From Adiantum capillus-veneris (lineage: Eukaryota > Streptophyta > Polypodiopsida > Polypodiales > Pteridaceae): a stretch of DNA of 64,000 bases. The notes under the pieces were generated by a model. That model saw only the letters and a list, made by a program, of their open reading frames with translations. It made no database searches and was not told where the DNA came from. The stretch lies in contig CM043968.1 in assembly GCA_014529385.2 (NCBI GenBank), forward strand, positions 129,305,018-129,369,017. The letters run 5' to 3'. This document shows positions 1-9,398 of this stretch, piece after piece; within the stretch, counting starts at the first letter, position 1; each line of letters begins with the position of its first letter. Made by a program: the position numbers and the translations under genes.

Positions 1-104
1 GGTCTCAAAATATCGTTAACCTATTAACCTATGGAGGAGAGTTCGATAGAAGAGAATACAACCAGAAACATATTGCTATTCAGTAATCCAAGAATCTTCA
101 ATTG

Positions 105-710
105 GTTGAAGGAAGGTTGTATCAATTGGGAAATGATCATGTTTTACGACTATGCATCAATCCTGAGGAATATAAGATATATCTGCGCGAAGCACATGTT
201 CAGGAATGTGCATTTCATTGTTCAAGAAGGAACACATATAGAAATTTGTTACAATTGGGAGTCTATTGGCCAGGAATGAAAGAAAGCGTACATGAATATG
301 TCACTGTATGTATTGTATGTTCATCAAAACCGCCAGCAGAGTATTCGACATTATATCAGATAATGATTGCTCCAGAATGGAGTCAGTATATTGTTGAATA
401 TCTCACAAATAAAAATTTCCCAGAAGGAACGTCAAAAGCTCGTCAGAAATCTGTAGAGACAGAAGCTAGAGATTACACTTTCATAGGAGATCAACTCTAT
501 AAGGGAGGTAAAGACAACCAGCTTAGGATTTGCGCATCAGAGTCTGAGTATGTGATAATCCTGGAGCAAGCTCATGGAGGAGTAGGTGGAGGCCATTTCT
601 CAGGTGATAAGACAGAAAAACTTGTCTTAGCCGCAGGAATATGGTGGCCAACATTACATATGGACGCTAAGGAATACGTTAAACGGTGTGATGACTGTCA
701 GCGGACCAAA
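105..710 (+). other. tandemly duplicated integrase HHCC zinc-binding domain
   Basis: Two copies of linker plus HHCC domain lie in one frame. Numbering from codon 102 as residue 1, copy one has H32, H39, C70 and C73. Copy two has H158, H165, C196 and C199. All four ligands are offset by exactly 126 residues, so both fit HX6H-X30-CX2C. Upstream linkers also match: LYQLGNDHVLRLC and LYKGGKDNQLRIC, then EYKIYLREAH and EYVIILEQAH. Other shared points are YWPGM/WWPTL and EYV before CXXC. Gypsy integrases normally have one such domain, which precedes the catalytic core. Confidence 0.8.
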
Positions 711-1799
711 GTACCACTTAAAAGAGATGATATGCCGCTTAGACCAATGATGGGGGCAAGAGCTTTTGCAAAATGGGGGATTGATTATGTCGGACCCATT
801 TCACCTCCTGCATATAAGACTCATGCACAATACATCGTTGTGGCTACAGACTATCTAACAAAGTGGGTCGAAGCAAAGGCAACTCAAAAAGCAGATGCCC
901 GGACCACGGCACAGTTTCTATATGAATACGTCTTTGTATGATATGGATTGCCAATAGAAATTGTGAGTGATCGAGGCACACATTTTATAAATGAAGTGAT
1001 AAAGATCCTTCTAAATGAATTCATGGTAATCCATAGGAAATCAGCCCCGTATCATCCACAAGCAAATGGACAAGCTGAAGCAACAAACAAAACCATATGC
1101 ACGGTCCTTACGAAGATTGTATCCGAGTCGAGAACTGACTGGGACCAGAAGTTGCATTCAACATTATGGGCATATAGGGTAGCATATAAAACATCAATAG
1201 GAACGACCCCATATAACATGGTTTTTGGGCTAAATGCTATCTTACCAATAGAATTCTTGATTTCAACATTAAGGGTGGCTAAGGATCTAGAGTGGACAGG
1301 GCACGAGCTTTCTGATAGAATAGATGACCTGGAAAAGCTAGATGAGCTTCGCCTAAAAGCAGTAGCTTCTATCTACGCTCAAAAAAGGCGACAAAAGGAA
1401 TTTTTTGATAAGCATGTGCGGACTAAAGAGTTTAAGGTTGGGGACTATGTCCTCGTTTACACTCTGAAACAGCATGCTAAGAAGCTTAAAAAGCGAGGGA
1501 TGGGATCTCTGGTGGTTAAAGATCTATCATCAAGTGGAGCCGTCAAGCTTGCTACATTAGACGGAGAAGAAATTCCCAATTGGATTAGTGGATGCAGAGT
1601 GAAAAAGTATCTTTTGCCGCTAACCCAAGACATGCTTCTCAAAATACATCAAGAAAAGCTGCGTGTCCAGAAAAAGAAAAAGATTGTGGAGGAAGCGCAA
1701 GCCGAGGCGAAGGAAAGAATGGAGAAAAGAAGACTACTGCGTCAGAAACAGCGCAATGAAGGAGCAATACGAATAAACGCAGTCAGTATAACACAAATG

Positions 1800-2190
1800 G
1801 ATAATGACAAAGAAGAACCCATCATTGAATGCAAAGTAGGAACCAACCAAATCAAAGCCAGAGCACTATTGGATTCAGGAGCTCAAGCTAACCTACTTTC
1901 ACTCAGTTTGTATAGACAATTGACAAATGACACTAAACTACAAACTGCCAAGCAAGAGTTAAAGAGTTACTATGAGAATTCAATCAAAACTGTCGGATGC
2001 ACAGTTTTACATATACAGATTAACCAGTATGTGTATCCGCATATGTTTTACGTGATTGAAGACCAAGCTACACAACAACCAGTATTGCTAGGACAACCAT
2101 GGCAGAAGCAATACAATGCAATGATTGACTGGAGTTCTAAATCAGTGCTTATCAAATACGAAGGTGAAAGTCAATCAGTTAAGTTCACCA
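1800..2190 (+). other. retropepsin-like aspartic protease domain located after the integrase
   Basis: The segment reads IECKVGTNQIKARALLDSGA, then a hydrophobic stretch, and ends with PVLLGQPWQKQYNAMIDW. DSGA is the catalytic loop of retroviral-type proteases and LLGQPW matches the ILGxxW motif near the C-terminus of plant gypsy proteases. The usual protease of gypsy elements lies between gag and reverse transcriptase, so this is either a second protease-like domain or a relocated one. Catalytic activity is not shown: such domains may also serve only for binding or dimerisation. Confidence 0.75.
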
Positions 2191-2249
2191 AAGGAGTAGA
2201 GCCAACTCCAAAGGACGAATCCAAAGACAAAGGTAAACAACAACCAGAG

Positions 2250-2730
2250 AAAAAGAAGAAGCAATGGCAACCGAAAGTTTCTATACAACCGGATTACTCT
2301 TCGACGAGGAACTCTCAACAGTGGATAAGGAAGACAAGCAATAATATAACAGCTCAACCTTGGGTAAAAACGGAGTCAACGTTGGTATGGAGACCAAAAA
2401 AGGTTGTGCCAGAAAACACAAACGTGGAAAACAGAGTCTTCAATACCAGACGACAGAGTGATTCCAGACAATCAAGGACAGTGAAACAGATCTGGATTCC
2501 AAAGAAGTTCATGACGGCACAAAACTATAGCAAGCAAATTTGGATCCCAAAGATTTGTAAACAGGAACTCCCTTCAGTACAATCAACGGACACTCCTAGG
2601 TATTTCAAGTCGAGGAAATCAACACAAAGAACAAAGCAGGTTTGGGTCGCAAAGAGTTTGTGGTAAGCACAAGTGAAGCGGAAGCAGATTTGGATTATGA
2701 AAAAGAACAACAAGGTAAAGATGAATCCAT
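2250..2730 (+). repeat. W-[IV]-P-K repeat domain
   Basis: A basic, low-complexity tail after the protease-like domain carries a recurring motif of tryptophan, a hydrophobic residue, often proline, and lysine. Readable instances are KKQWQPK, QPWVK, LVWRPKK, KQIWIPKK, KQIWIPK, KQVWVAK and, beyond the stop at 2664, KQIWIMKK. Spacing is irregular at 12-35 residues. A like tail follows a like protease fragment in element G5 at 49.1-49.7 kb. Confidence 0.7.
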
Positions 2731-2916
2731 CTACTGATTCTACTACCGAAGTATCACCAACCCAAAACCCGACCACCAATCCTTCAATCCAACAAAGAGC
2801 AGCTTTATTGGAAAGACTGTTGTATCATCGCTCTGCAATTGCATTGGGAACTTATGACCAAAACAACTACAATGCTTCGCCCACAGACACTTCATAGTCG
2901 TCCGGGAGGACTCAGA

Positions 2917-2932
2917 CTAGGAGGGGGGGAGG
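2917..2932 (+). other. internal polypurine tract
   Basis: A purine run with seven consecutive G residues lies 20 bases after the end of the pol frame at 2897, followed at once by a TATATAGG-like stretch. It resembles the tract at 9020-9032 that precedes the LTR, but no TG-starting LTR follows here. It may be a second plus-strand priming site or a relic of a former element end. Confidence 0.4.
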
Positions 2933-5707
2933 TATATAGGTATACAAGAGTTACAAAGCAGCTACAAGCGCCAAAAACAAAGAAAAACAAAAATTATATT
3001 ACAAGGGCAGTGTCTTACATGATTTTGCAATTTTTATGTTTGATTGCGGATATTGATAATATTTATGCCCTTATATACCTTGTTTTGCAACAAGAAGAGA
3101 TCAAATGATGAATTTGGGTCTCTAGACGTGTAAATATCACTAAATAAGAGTGTTTTTTGAGCTAAAAAGCGGAAAAAAGTGATAATCCAAGTCCAAAAAT
3201 CACAAATAAGTGTATATTCATATACACAGGGTTACCAGCTATTTATCGTGTATGTTTGGAATTTTTTGGCTTCAATTTGCTATTTTTCTTTATTTTTTAT
3301 GATTTTCTTAATAAAAGTAAAAGAAAAATAAAAAAGCAGGTGAAATGAGATCGGAAAAAAGAAAAGAATAGACGGTGATGGTCCTAATGACAAGGGCAAC
3401 CCATGGTAAAAATTGGGTACAATTCTGAAAAAGTTGCGGAAAGCCTGAAATGACAGAATTTTGGCAAAGTGGACAGATTTCTCAGAAACAGGTCAAACGG
3501 AGTCCAAATTGAGAAATTTCAAATCCTAAAGTGCATTTCACGACGAGATAGGAGCACATGTCAAATTTGGTAACAAGTGATCCGGGAAGTCCGAAGTTAA
3601 GTATTTTTCACATCACTTTCAAGCTCATTTCCACTATTACCTTCTTGGAGAGAGCAAAGAGCACACAGGAGCATCCGACCTTCTATCGCCTTCTACGACT
3701 GCTACGAGAGCTCAGAGGACACCAGACATGAGAGGTAGACTCGTTGCCATAAGCTTTTGATGCTTATAGTTAACTTTTGTCGCGAAAACTGACCAAAACC
3801 AAGAAACAAGAGCAAACGGGGAATGGGAAATAACGCTAGGTAGGGGCACAACCGCCTAACCAAACCTTGCAAGAACTTAGAGGTGGGTTACCCTAGCATA
3901 GAAGATGGGTTTCTAGCACTCAAGGCTCGAGAAAGAACGACTTGAAAAACCCTAGGTCAACAGAGCCTGCAAGAGGCAAACAGAAAAAAGTTGTCGAAAC
4001 GACACAAAACTTCTCAAGAAGCTTAACAACATCGAGGGCAATGCAACCATGGAGTATCTCCGGGTTTGGATCACCAAAAGTAGGTCGGAACAACCGATTC
4101 GGCTGTGGACACACAAAGCGTCATTTTGGCATAACGGCTAAAATTGACGGCCAAATGACATGAAACTTCACAAGCAGCTTCAAATATACATGGATGACTT
4201 ATGTTTGCAAGCAAAACCCAAAAGAAAGCTGATTCACTTACCGATGGTGAAAAAGACGCTTTCGGGCAACCAAATGGAGAACGGGGAGCCAAAGTCAAAT
4301 TCAACCAAATAGGTGGCTTTACAACATATCCAATGAGCTGGAAATGCAACTCTCGAGAAGAAAAGTTAAAGAAATTCAACTCCAAGGCAAAAAGACAACT
4401 TCGGAGACTGAAATGCCTATAAGGGGGCTTTTTAGCTAAACTGATGACTTTTTAAGTTGAAAACTAGTTAGCAGGGCTTAGGGCACTAGCACAAAGCATT
4501 CTTTGCACAAAAAGACCATCATTTCAAGAAAAGACATCATACGCGTATGATGTCTCACAGCATGATTTTCACATCCTTTTCAACAATTGAGTGCATAGCC
4601 TCATTCCACATGTTAATCACATCCTATGAACCAAGTATCATGAGAATTGGAGTTAGAAAACCCAAGGAAAACCAAAAAAACTCAAAGTAGGCCATAAAAT
4701 TGATTTTTGGTCCTAATTTTGTCAAAATAACTCCAAACTCATTGAAACTTTGTAGGATTGTTGATTAACACATCTATAAGCTATCTGGAACCAAAAAGCA
4801 CCATTTTGACACAAAAGACATCATACGCGTATGATGTCTATTTGCACTTACAGAGCCAAAACTGCTCATTTGTCATCATACATCCATTATATATATCTAA
4901 TACATGCTACATATGAAGTTTGGAACCATTTGGTCAAGTGGATCACCCCATTAGCCCAATTGAGGGAAAATCCTTCATCCAAAGCCTATTTTAGCCCAAA
5001 TTCAACATACTCAAGTCCAAACCAAGATTTGAATAGGGACAGTCCTTCACTAGTACATGGGGAGTCCACAGAACCAATCCCATGAAAAATCGATGATAGA
5101 GACATCATACGCTTATGATGTCTCCAGAGCCATTTTTAGCCCAAAATCTATCCAAAATTCATAAATCCACTGAATAAGCCTATCTAAAGCCATATCCAAG
5201 CTTATAGAGAAATTTGGTCCAAAAATACACTAAAAGACATCATACGCGTATGATGTCTCACTATGTGATTTTGGCACCTCAGAGCTTCAACCACCAAACA
5301 GAAGTGATCTACATGCCATTTGAAGGTGAACCACCAAGTTTTATCCAATTTGGATCATAAAATCCAATTCCCTTTCAAAATTTTGCCAAGAGCCTGATCT
5401 GGACTAAACTGGCCAAAACTTGACCAAATGGGATCCAAACTCAAATCCAAGCATATGATACTCATGTATCATATATCATCTACAAGCACAACCAATATGA
5501 AGTCATTTTGACACAAAAGACATCATACGCGTATGATGTCTCCAGCATGATTTTGAGCCCAGTTTGCATATTTTTTCACCTACCCTGCATCCTTAGGCCC
5601 TGAATAGCTCATGTTTCAATTTTCAAGTCATTTGAATAGTTAAAAGCTTCATTTCGGCTTTCAGTACTAAAAAGACGCTAACTTCTGAAATTGGAGTTAC
5701 AGGATCC
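2933..5707. other. long untranslated region of G1
   Basis: This 2.8 kb stretch between pol and the coiled-coil ORF has no frame I can support. It is AT-rich to about 3350, mixed after that, and holds the palindrome array at 4532-5541. Short open frames at 3942-4163, 4201-4422 and 4831-5085 have no recognisable motif. It could hold the leader or promoter of the downstream ORF. Confidence 0.6.
4532..5541. repeat. array of five 24-bp palindromes
   Basis: Five copies of a perfect or near-perfect 24-bp palindrome lie at 4532-4555, 4816-4839, 5100-5123, 5235-5258 and 5518-5541. Each is the half-site AGACATCATACG followed directly by its reverse complement. The third copy has one change (GCTTAT for GCGTAT at the centre). 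Start-to-start distances are 284, 284, 135 and 283. Flanks are only partly alike (ATTTTGACACAAA before copies two and five; GCATGATTTT after copies one and five), so the palindrome is much better kept than the repeat unit around it. The centre ACGCGT is a CGCG-box type site. Confidence 0.85.
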
Positions 5708-8500
5708 ATGGATTCCGCCAAGTTATCGGCAACAAAGAGAAAAAGACCGACAATCAAAGATGCTCTTGCAGAAGCGGAACCCTTTGACATTCCAGCAGAA
5801 ACCCTCAAGCTAACCAAAACTTGGGTGGAGGAAGCAGTACTGGAACAAGAGGGAATAAAGATCTACCAGGGGACTTTCAGAGATCCTCAAGGGCAAGCGG
5901 TGGATATACCGATGATCCCACAAGAATTGGTGGATTATAGCAGGTCAGAAAATATCAGCAGGTACCTGGAAAGGGCAGACTTGCACAGATTCTTCACCTC
6001 GAGACCATCAGGTGTAGATACAAGAAGAGTGTATGAGTTGGCAACCTCCATTCAGAAGGATGGGAAAGCCACATTGACAGCAATAGATGGAGAGAAAGTA
6101 GAGGTACAGATCACTCCACAGCTCATTGCAGATGCATTGAAGTTGTACAACAAAGGGAGCTCTGTAAGGGAAAGAAGGGAGGCTATAGAGGTTTATGGGT
6201 CCAAGAAACAGAATGCAACTTATGGAGATATGGCAGACCAAAGAGCGGCAACCCTTTGCCGGCTGTACAACCAGTTTCTCCATATTTGCAGTAAAAGACC
6301 GCAAAAGTATACGACACCACCCCACGCCATTGCAACTACCATCACATGGGCTTTGAAGAGCAATATGCCAAAAGAGGTGAATTACGCTCAACACATCCAC
6401 GAGCAGGTAATTGCCATGCACAACGAGAAGCCAAAGTATATAGGAGGAGCTGAAGTTCTGACAAGAATAGCTTATGAAGCTATTGGAGCCAGAGATCAAT
6501 GGCCAAAGGTTCCCTCCCAGAATGAGTGGCTTAGAGAAGCCGATGAGGAGGAAGAACAGCCTGAAGTATCCAAGAGGGCGTCCACAAGAGCACGTAGGAA
6601 ACTAGAAATAGTTTCAGAACCTGAAGAGAATGTGGATGAGCCCCTTATGAAGAAATCAAAGAAGAAGGTTGCTCCCAAGCAAACCAAAAGTCAGAAAGCG
6701 GCAAGAATGGAAAGACTGGTGGAGCAGTTTAGAGCGGAAAGAGCTCTAAAGGGGGACTTTGAAGAAAAGTGGGTGCCAGACCCCACTAAAGTCGGAACTA
6801 GCTCAGCCAGGCCACATGTTGATCAATATGATCAATATATTAGAGCTTATGAGGAGTCAGAGGCTATACTGGAGCAGCAACCTGTCGAGCCATACACTGA
6901 AGAGGAAGTACAGCTTTTAAAAGCTGAGCTGAAAAAGGACGACAAGGGGAAGAAGAAAGTAGATGAGTCTACTGAACCTCAAGAGAAAGACGGACAGCCA
7001 AACAAAGGGAAAGCCAAGATGACTGAGGACAATCAGCCCTCCTTTACTGATGTACCAAGCCCGAAGAAGACGGAAATCATTGTGGAAGAGACCACAGTAG
7101 AGATGGACACGGCTGGTATGGAAAAGCCGGAGGCCGGGACCAAGGAAAAGGAGATAGATCCAATTCAACAAAAGAAAAACGATTATGAGGATCTGGTAGC
7201 GATAGGGTACACTGAAGAAGAGGCCCTTGAGGCGGTTTATGGGATCACCCGACAAAAACGAGATGATCGGAGAGGGACAGAGGAAAATACAAAGAGTACA
7301 AAAGAAAGTGATGAAAAACTGGACGAGCAGAACGTACTAGAAGAGCCGAAGCCAGTGGAGGTGGTGGCCAAAAAAGCTTTAGAGTTGACAGATGAAGATG
7401 AAAAAGACATGCACATGGTGCATGAACTGCTCAACAAGATCAAAGAAAGATCCAAGGCAAAGGTAGTGGAGATTGAGACAGCCAAACAAAGGGAAGCCGA
7501 GTTGCAGAGGAAATTAGAGGATGCTATGACTGAATCTGAAAGTCATAAAGCATCACTCTACGATGCGGAAAACGAGAGAGATGGCTTGATACTCCAGCTA
7601 GCCGAGGCTTCAAGAGAAGTAACAAGTGCACAGGAAGCAAGGGAGCGGATAGAAGACGACTTGGAGGCGGCTAAAGATGAGCTCATTGAGCTAAGGGAGA
7701 GAGTCGAGCTCCAAGAAAGAATGATCACTAGACTCAGGACTACTCCTAGAGCTAGCAGAGCAGGAACCGAACAAGAGGGAGCTCTTGTACCAGCTCTGGA
7801 AGACCAGGTCCGAAGCTTACAAAGAGAGCTAAGATTAGAGCAAGTGCAAAGGTTGCACATTGCGGAGGGATCATTGGCAGCAGAGGAGAGGCTCACTTTA
7901 GAAAATCAAACACTAAGAACAGAGAATGAGACCCTCCGCAAACAGCTCCAAGATCTACAAGAGCAACAAAGAAGAGAGACAGAGACACCACAAGAAGAAT
8001 CAGGTGGAGCAGCCATAGAGCTACCAGAAACTGGAGAGGCAACCACAATTGAAGATCCAGCCCCAATTCACGAGGTGGCCTCGACTTCAGGAATCTCTGA
8101 AGAAGAAGAACAAAGGCTCCATGACCAAATAGCAAAGTCAACAGAGCAAAGTACCAAGGCGGAAATGGAATGGGAGAGGAGACTCCTAATCTCCATTAGA
8201 CTTCAGGGATTAGACACAAAAGTGCTCCATGAAGAGTGGATGCAACCCAGCCTGCCTTTCCCTTTGATGAAGTTTGAAGTGATAAAAACGAAAAAGAGAA
8301 TAGAGGAGGAGCAGTATGTCGCTCTTTACGAAGGCGACATCACAAAAGAGGAACAATCAAAGAAGATTGTAGATTCGCAGCCTAGATGGAGGAAAGGTTG
8401 GCTGAACAAATACCCAGCCTGCCTCATCTACTTGGTGGAGGCACCAAAGGAGATTCGGGAGAATGCAACCTTCTGCCCGGTGCCAAGAGTCAGAAACTAG
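5708..8500 (+). CDS. 930-aa coiled-coil protein of retroelement G1
   Basis: This is a long uninterrupted frame from ATG at 5708 in the sense of the element. Residues about 1-280 look globular, with FFTSRPSGVD and VQITPQLIADALKLY. The layout recalls the N-terminal part of proteins annotated as putative plant transposon protein or Athila ORF1-like, but I am not sure of that link. Residues about 280-590 are strongly charged with Lys-rich patches (KKSKKKVAPK). Residues about 590-790 are heptad-rich coiled coil (LQRKLEDAMTE, LRKQLQDLQEQQRRE). The last 90 residues look folded again. It sits between pol and the 3' LTR, where envelope-like or accessory ORFs of Athila/Tat elements are found. No signal peptide or membrane segment is seen, so an envelope role is unlikely. 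A capsid-like or nucleic-acid-organising role is only a guess. Confidence 0.7.
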   Translation: MDSAKLSATKRKRPTIKDALAEAEPFDIPAETLKLTKTWVEEAVLEQEGIKIYQGTFRDPQGQAVDIPMIPQELVDYSRSENISRYLERADLHRFFTSRPSGVDTRRVYELATSIQKDGKATLTAIDGEKVEVQITPQLIADALKLYNKGSSVRERREAIEVYGSKKQNATYGDMADQRAATLCRLYNQFLHICSKRPQKYTTPPHAIATTITWALKSNMPKEVNYAQHIHEQVIAMHNEKPKYIGGAEVLTRIAYEAIGARDQWPKVPSQNEWLREADEEEEQPEVSKRASTRARRKLEIVSEPEENVDEPLMKKSKKKVAPKQTKSQKAARMERLVEQFRAERALKGDFEEKWVPDPTKVGTSSARPHVDQYDQYIRAYEESEAILEQQPVEPYTEEEVQLLKAELKKDDKGKKKVDESTEPQEKDGQPNKGKAKMTEDNQPSFTDVPSPKKTEIIVEETTVEMDTAGMEKPEAGTKEKEIDPIQQKKNDYEDLVAIGYTEEEALEAVYGITRQKRDDRRGTEENTKSTKESDEKLDEQNVLEEPKPVEVVAKKALELTDEDEKDMHMVHELLNKIKERSKAKVVEIETAKQREAELQRKLEDAMTESESHKASLYDAENERDGLILQLAEASREVTSAQEARERIEDDLEAAKDELIELRERVELQERMITRLRTTPRASRAGTEQEGALVPALEDQVRSLQRELRLEQVQRLHIAEGSLAAEERLTLENQTLRTENETLRKQLQDLQEQQRRETETPQEESGGAAIELPETGEATTIEDPAPIHEVASTSGISEEEEQRLHDQIAKSTEQSTKAEMEWERRLLISIRLQGLDTKVLHEEWMQPSLPFPLMKFEVIKTKKRIEEEQYVALYEGDITKEEQSKKIVDSQPRWRKGWLNKYPACLIYLVEAPKEIRENATFCPVPRVRN

Positions 8501-8821
8501 AGAGAGCATGGCAAGATTGCAGAAAAGAAGCCAAATTGGCTTAATTATCCCAGGATGCCAGGACCAAAGGCAGGAGAGAGAATAGGTAAAGCCTACATGG
8601 CGAAAACCCTAACGGGCACCATCAAGCTCTTTACTGGCTCTCCTGACCTTTCGTGTCAGATGCTCAAGAAAATCTGCAGGACTCTCTTAGCTTGCATTGA
8701 AGTGTTCGCGCCAGATAAAGCCACGACCTCGAGTCTACTATCGACGGCCGACACAGTGACTGATATGATATATGATCTTTCATTGCAGCCTTCTCCAAAA
8801 GTGTTGCACCTCCTATACTAG
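8501..8821 (+). CDS. in-frame extension after a single UAG
   Basis: The frame of the 930-aa protein continues after TAG (8498-8500) without another stop to 8821, with an internal ATG at 8555. The encoded segment reads FTGSPDLSCQMLKK and ends in KVLHLLY. Either the ancestral protein was about 1037 residues and TAG is a nonsense change (CAG to TAG would do it), or the stop is read through, or this is a separate small ORF starting at 8555. The sequence cannot decide. No family is recognised. Confidence 0.35.
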   Translation, partial: REHGKIAEKKPNWLNYPRMPGPKAGERIGKAYMAKTLTGTIKLFTGSPDLSCQMLKKICRTLLACIEVFAPDKATTSSLLSTADTVTDMIYDLSLQPSPKVLHLLY

Positions 8822-9019
8822 AGGATTATGTTTTTGCCTACCTTCCACATGCAAACATTCGAAGAAGCTTTCTACACCGGCTTTTTCACCCACGCAAGCA
8901 AAATATTCGGCCCAACCTTGACCATCGGCAACCTGCGATATGAATCACATTTGCAGATGCTCAAGACGACAGGACTTTATTGACCAAGCATAAAGGTCAT
9001 GTCAGAGAAGACATGAACG

Positions 9020-9032
9020 TGGAGGGGGGGAG
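9020..9032 (+). other. polypurine tract before the G1 3' LTR
   Basis: TGGAGGGGGGGAG lies directly before TGTTGAG. A G-rich purine run abutting TG at the LTR edge is the standard plus-strand primer site of LTR elements. Confidence 0.8.
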
Positions 9033-9240
9033 TGTTGAGCCAGCAGAGGATCACACCCACATTTTTTCTCACACTCATCATTTTTGTAACCATTGATTGT
9101 AATAAATGTCTTTCCGACATTGATTTTGAATTGAGCCATTCATTAAGTAACGGGACTCAATTGAGTTTCCAGCTTGTAATCCCGAAGTAATTTCACTTGC
9201 TGATGTAATTAGTTAGAGATGTTCTCACCTCCAAGGCTGA

Positions 9241-9252
9241 GGTATATAAGCC
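9241..9252 (+). promoter_or_regulatory. TATA box of the G1 LTR
   Basis: GGTATATAAGCC lies about 210 bases into the LTR, the expected region for the U3 promoter. Confidence 0.55.
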
Positions 9253-9321
9253 AAAGTTTTTGTAACCTAAAGAGATTCAGATTATTAATCAAAGTGAGTT
9301 TTTTGAGCGCCGTGACTGTGT

Positions 9322-9323
<2 letters not shown>

Positions 9324-9396
<73 letters not shown>
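9324..9396. repeat. (GA)n microsatellite in the G1 LTR
   Basis: A pure GA run of about 73 bases lies just downstream of the LTR TATA box, so it would be in the 5' untranslated part of the transcript. Confidence 0.95.

Positions 9397-9398
<2 letters not shown>

Larger units (their letters stand above)
3..2897 (+). pseudogene. gypsy pol C-terminal part: integrase, post-integrase retropepsin-like domain, W-x-P-K repeats
   Basis: One reading frame runs through three stops (TAA 84-86, TGA 939-941, TAA 2664-2666). In order it encodes two HHCC zinc-binding domains, the integrase catalytic core (D in WGIDYVGP; D in IVSDRGTHF near 969; E in NGQAEATNK near 1077, a DX35E spacing), an integrase C-terminal region with FKVGDYVLVY near 1430, a lysine-rich linker, a retropepsin-like fold with DSGA at 1872-1883 and LLGQPW near 2088, and a basic tail with W-I-P-K repeats. 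Integrases of this family insert the cDNA copy of the element into chromosomes. The TGA falls just before YGLP, where relatives usually have arginine, so CGA to TGA at a CpG is likely. There is no proper ATG because the frame enters from outside the window. The decay says this copy makes no full-length Pol. Confidence 0.85.

Noticed and set aside
4532-5541. CRISPR-like array
   Set aside because: Five palindromes with spacers of 110-260 bases in a plant retroelement. Repeat and spacer sizes do not fit, and no cas genes are present.
6008-6499. 163-codon frame on -
   Set aside because: Antisense shadow of the 930-codon ORF. No motif or codon support.
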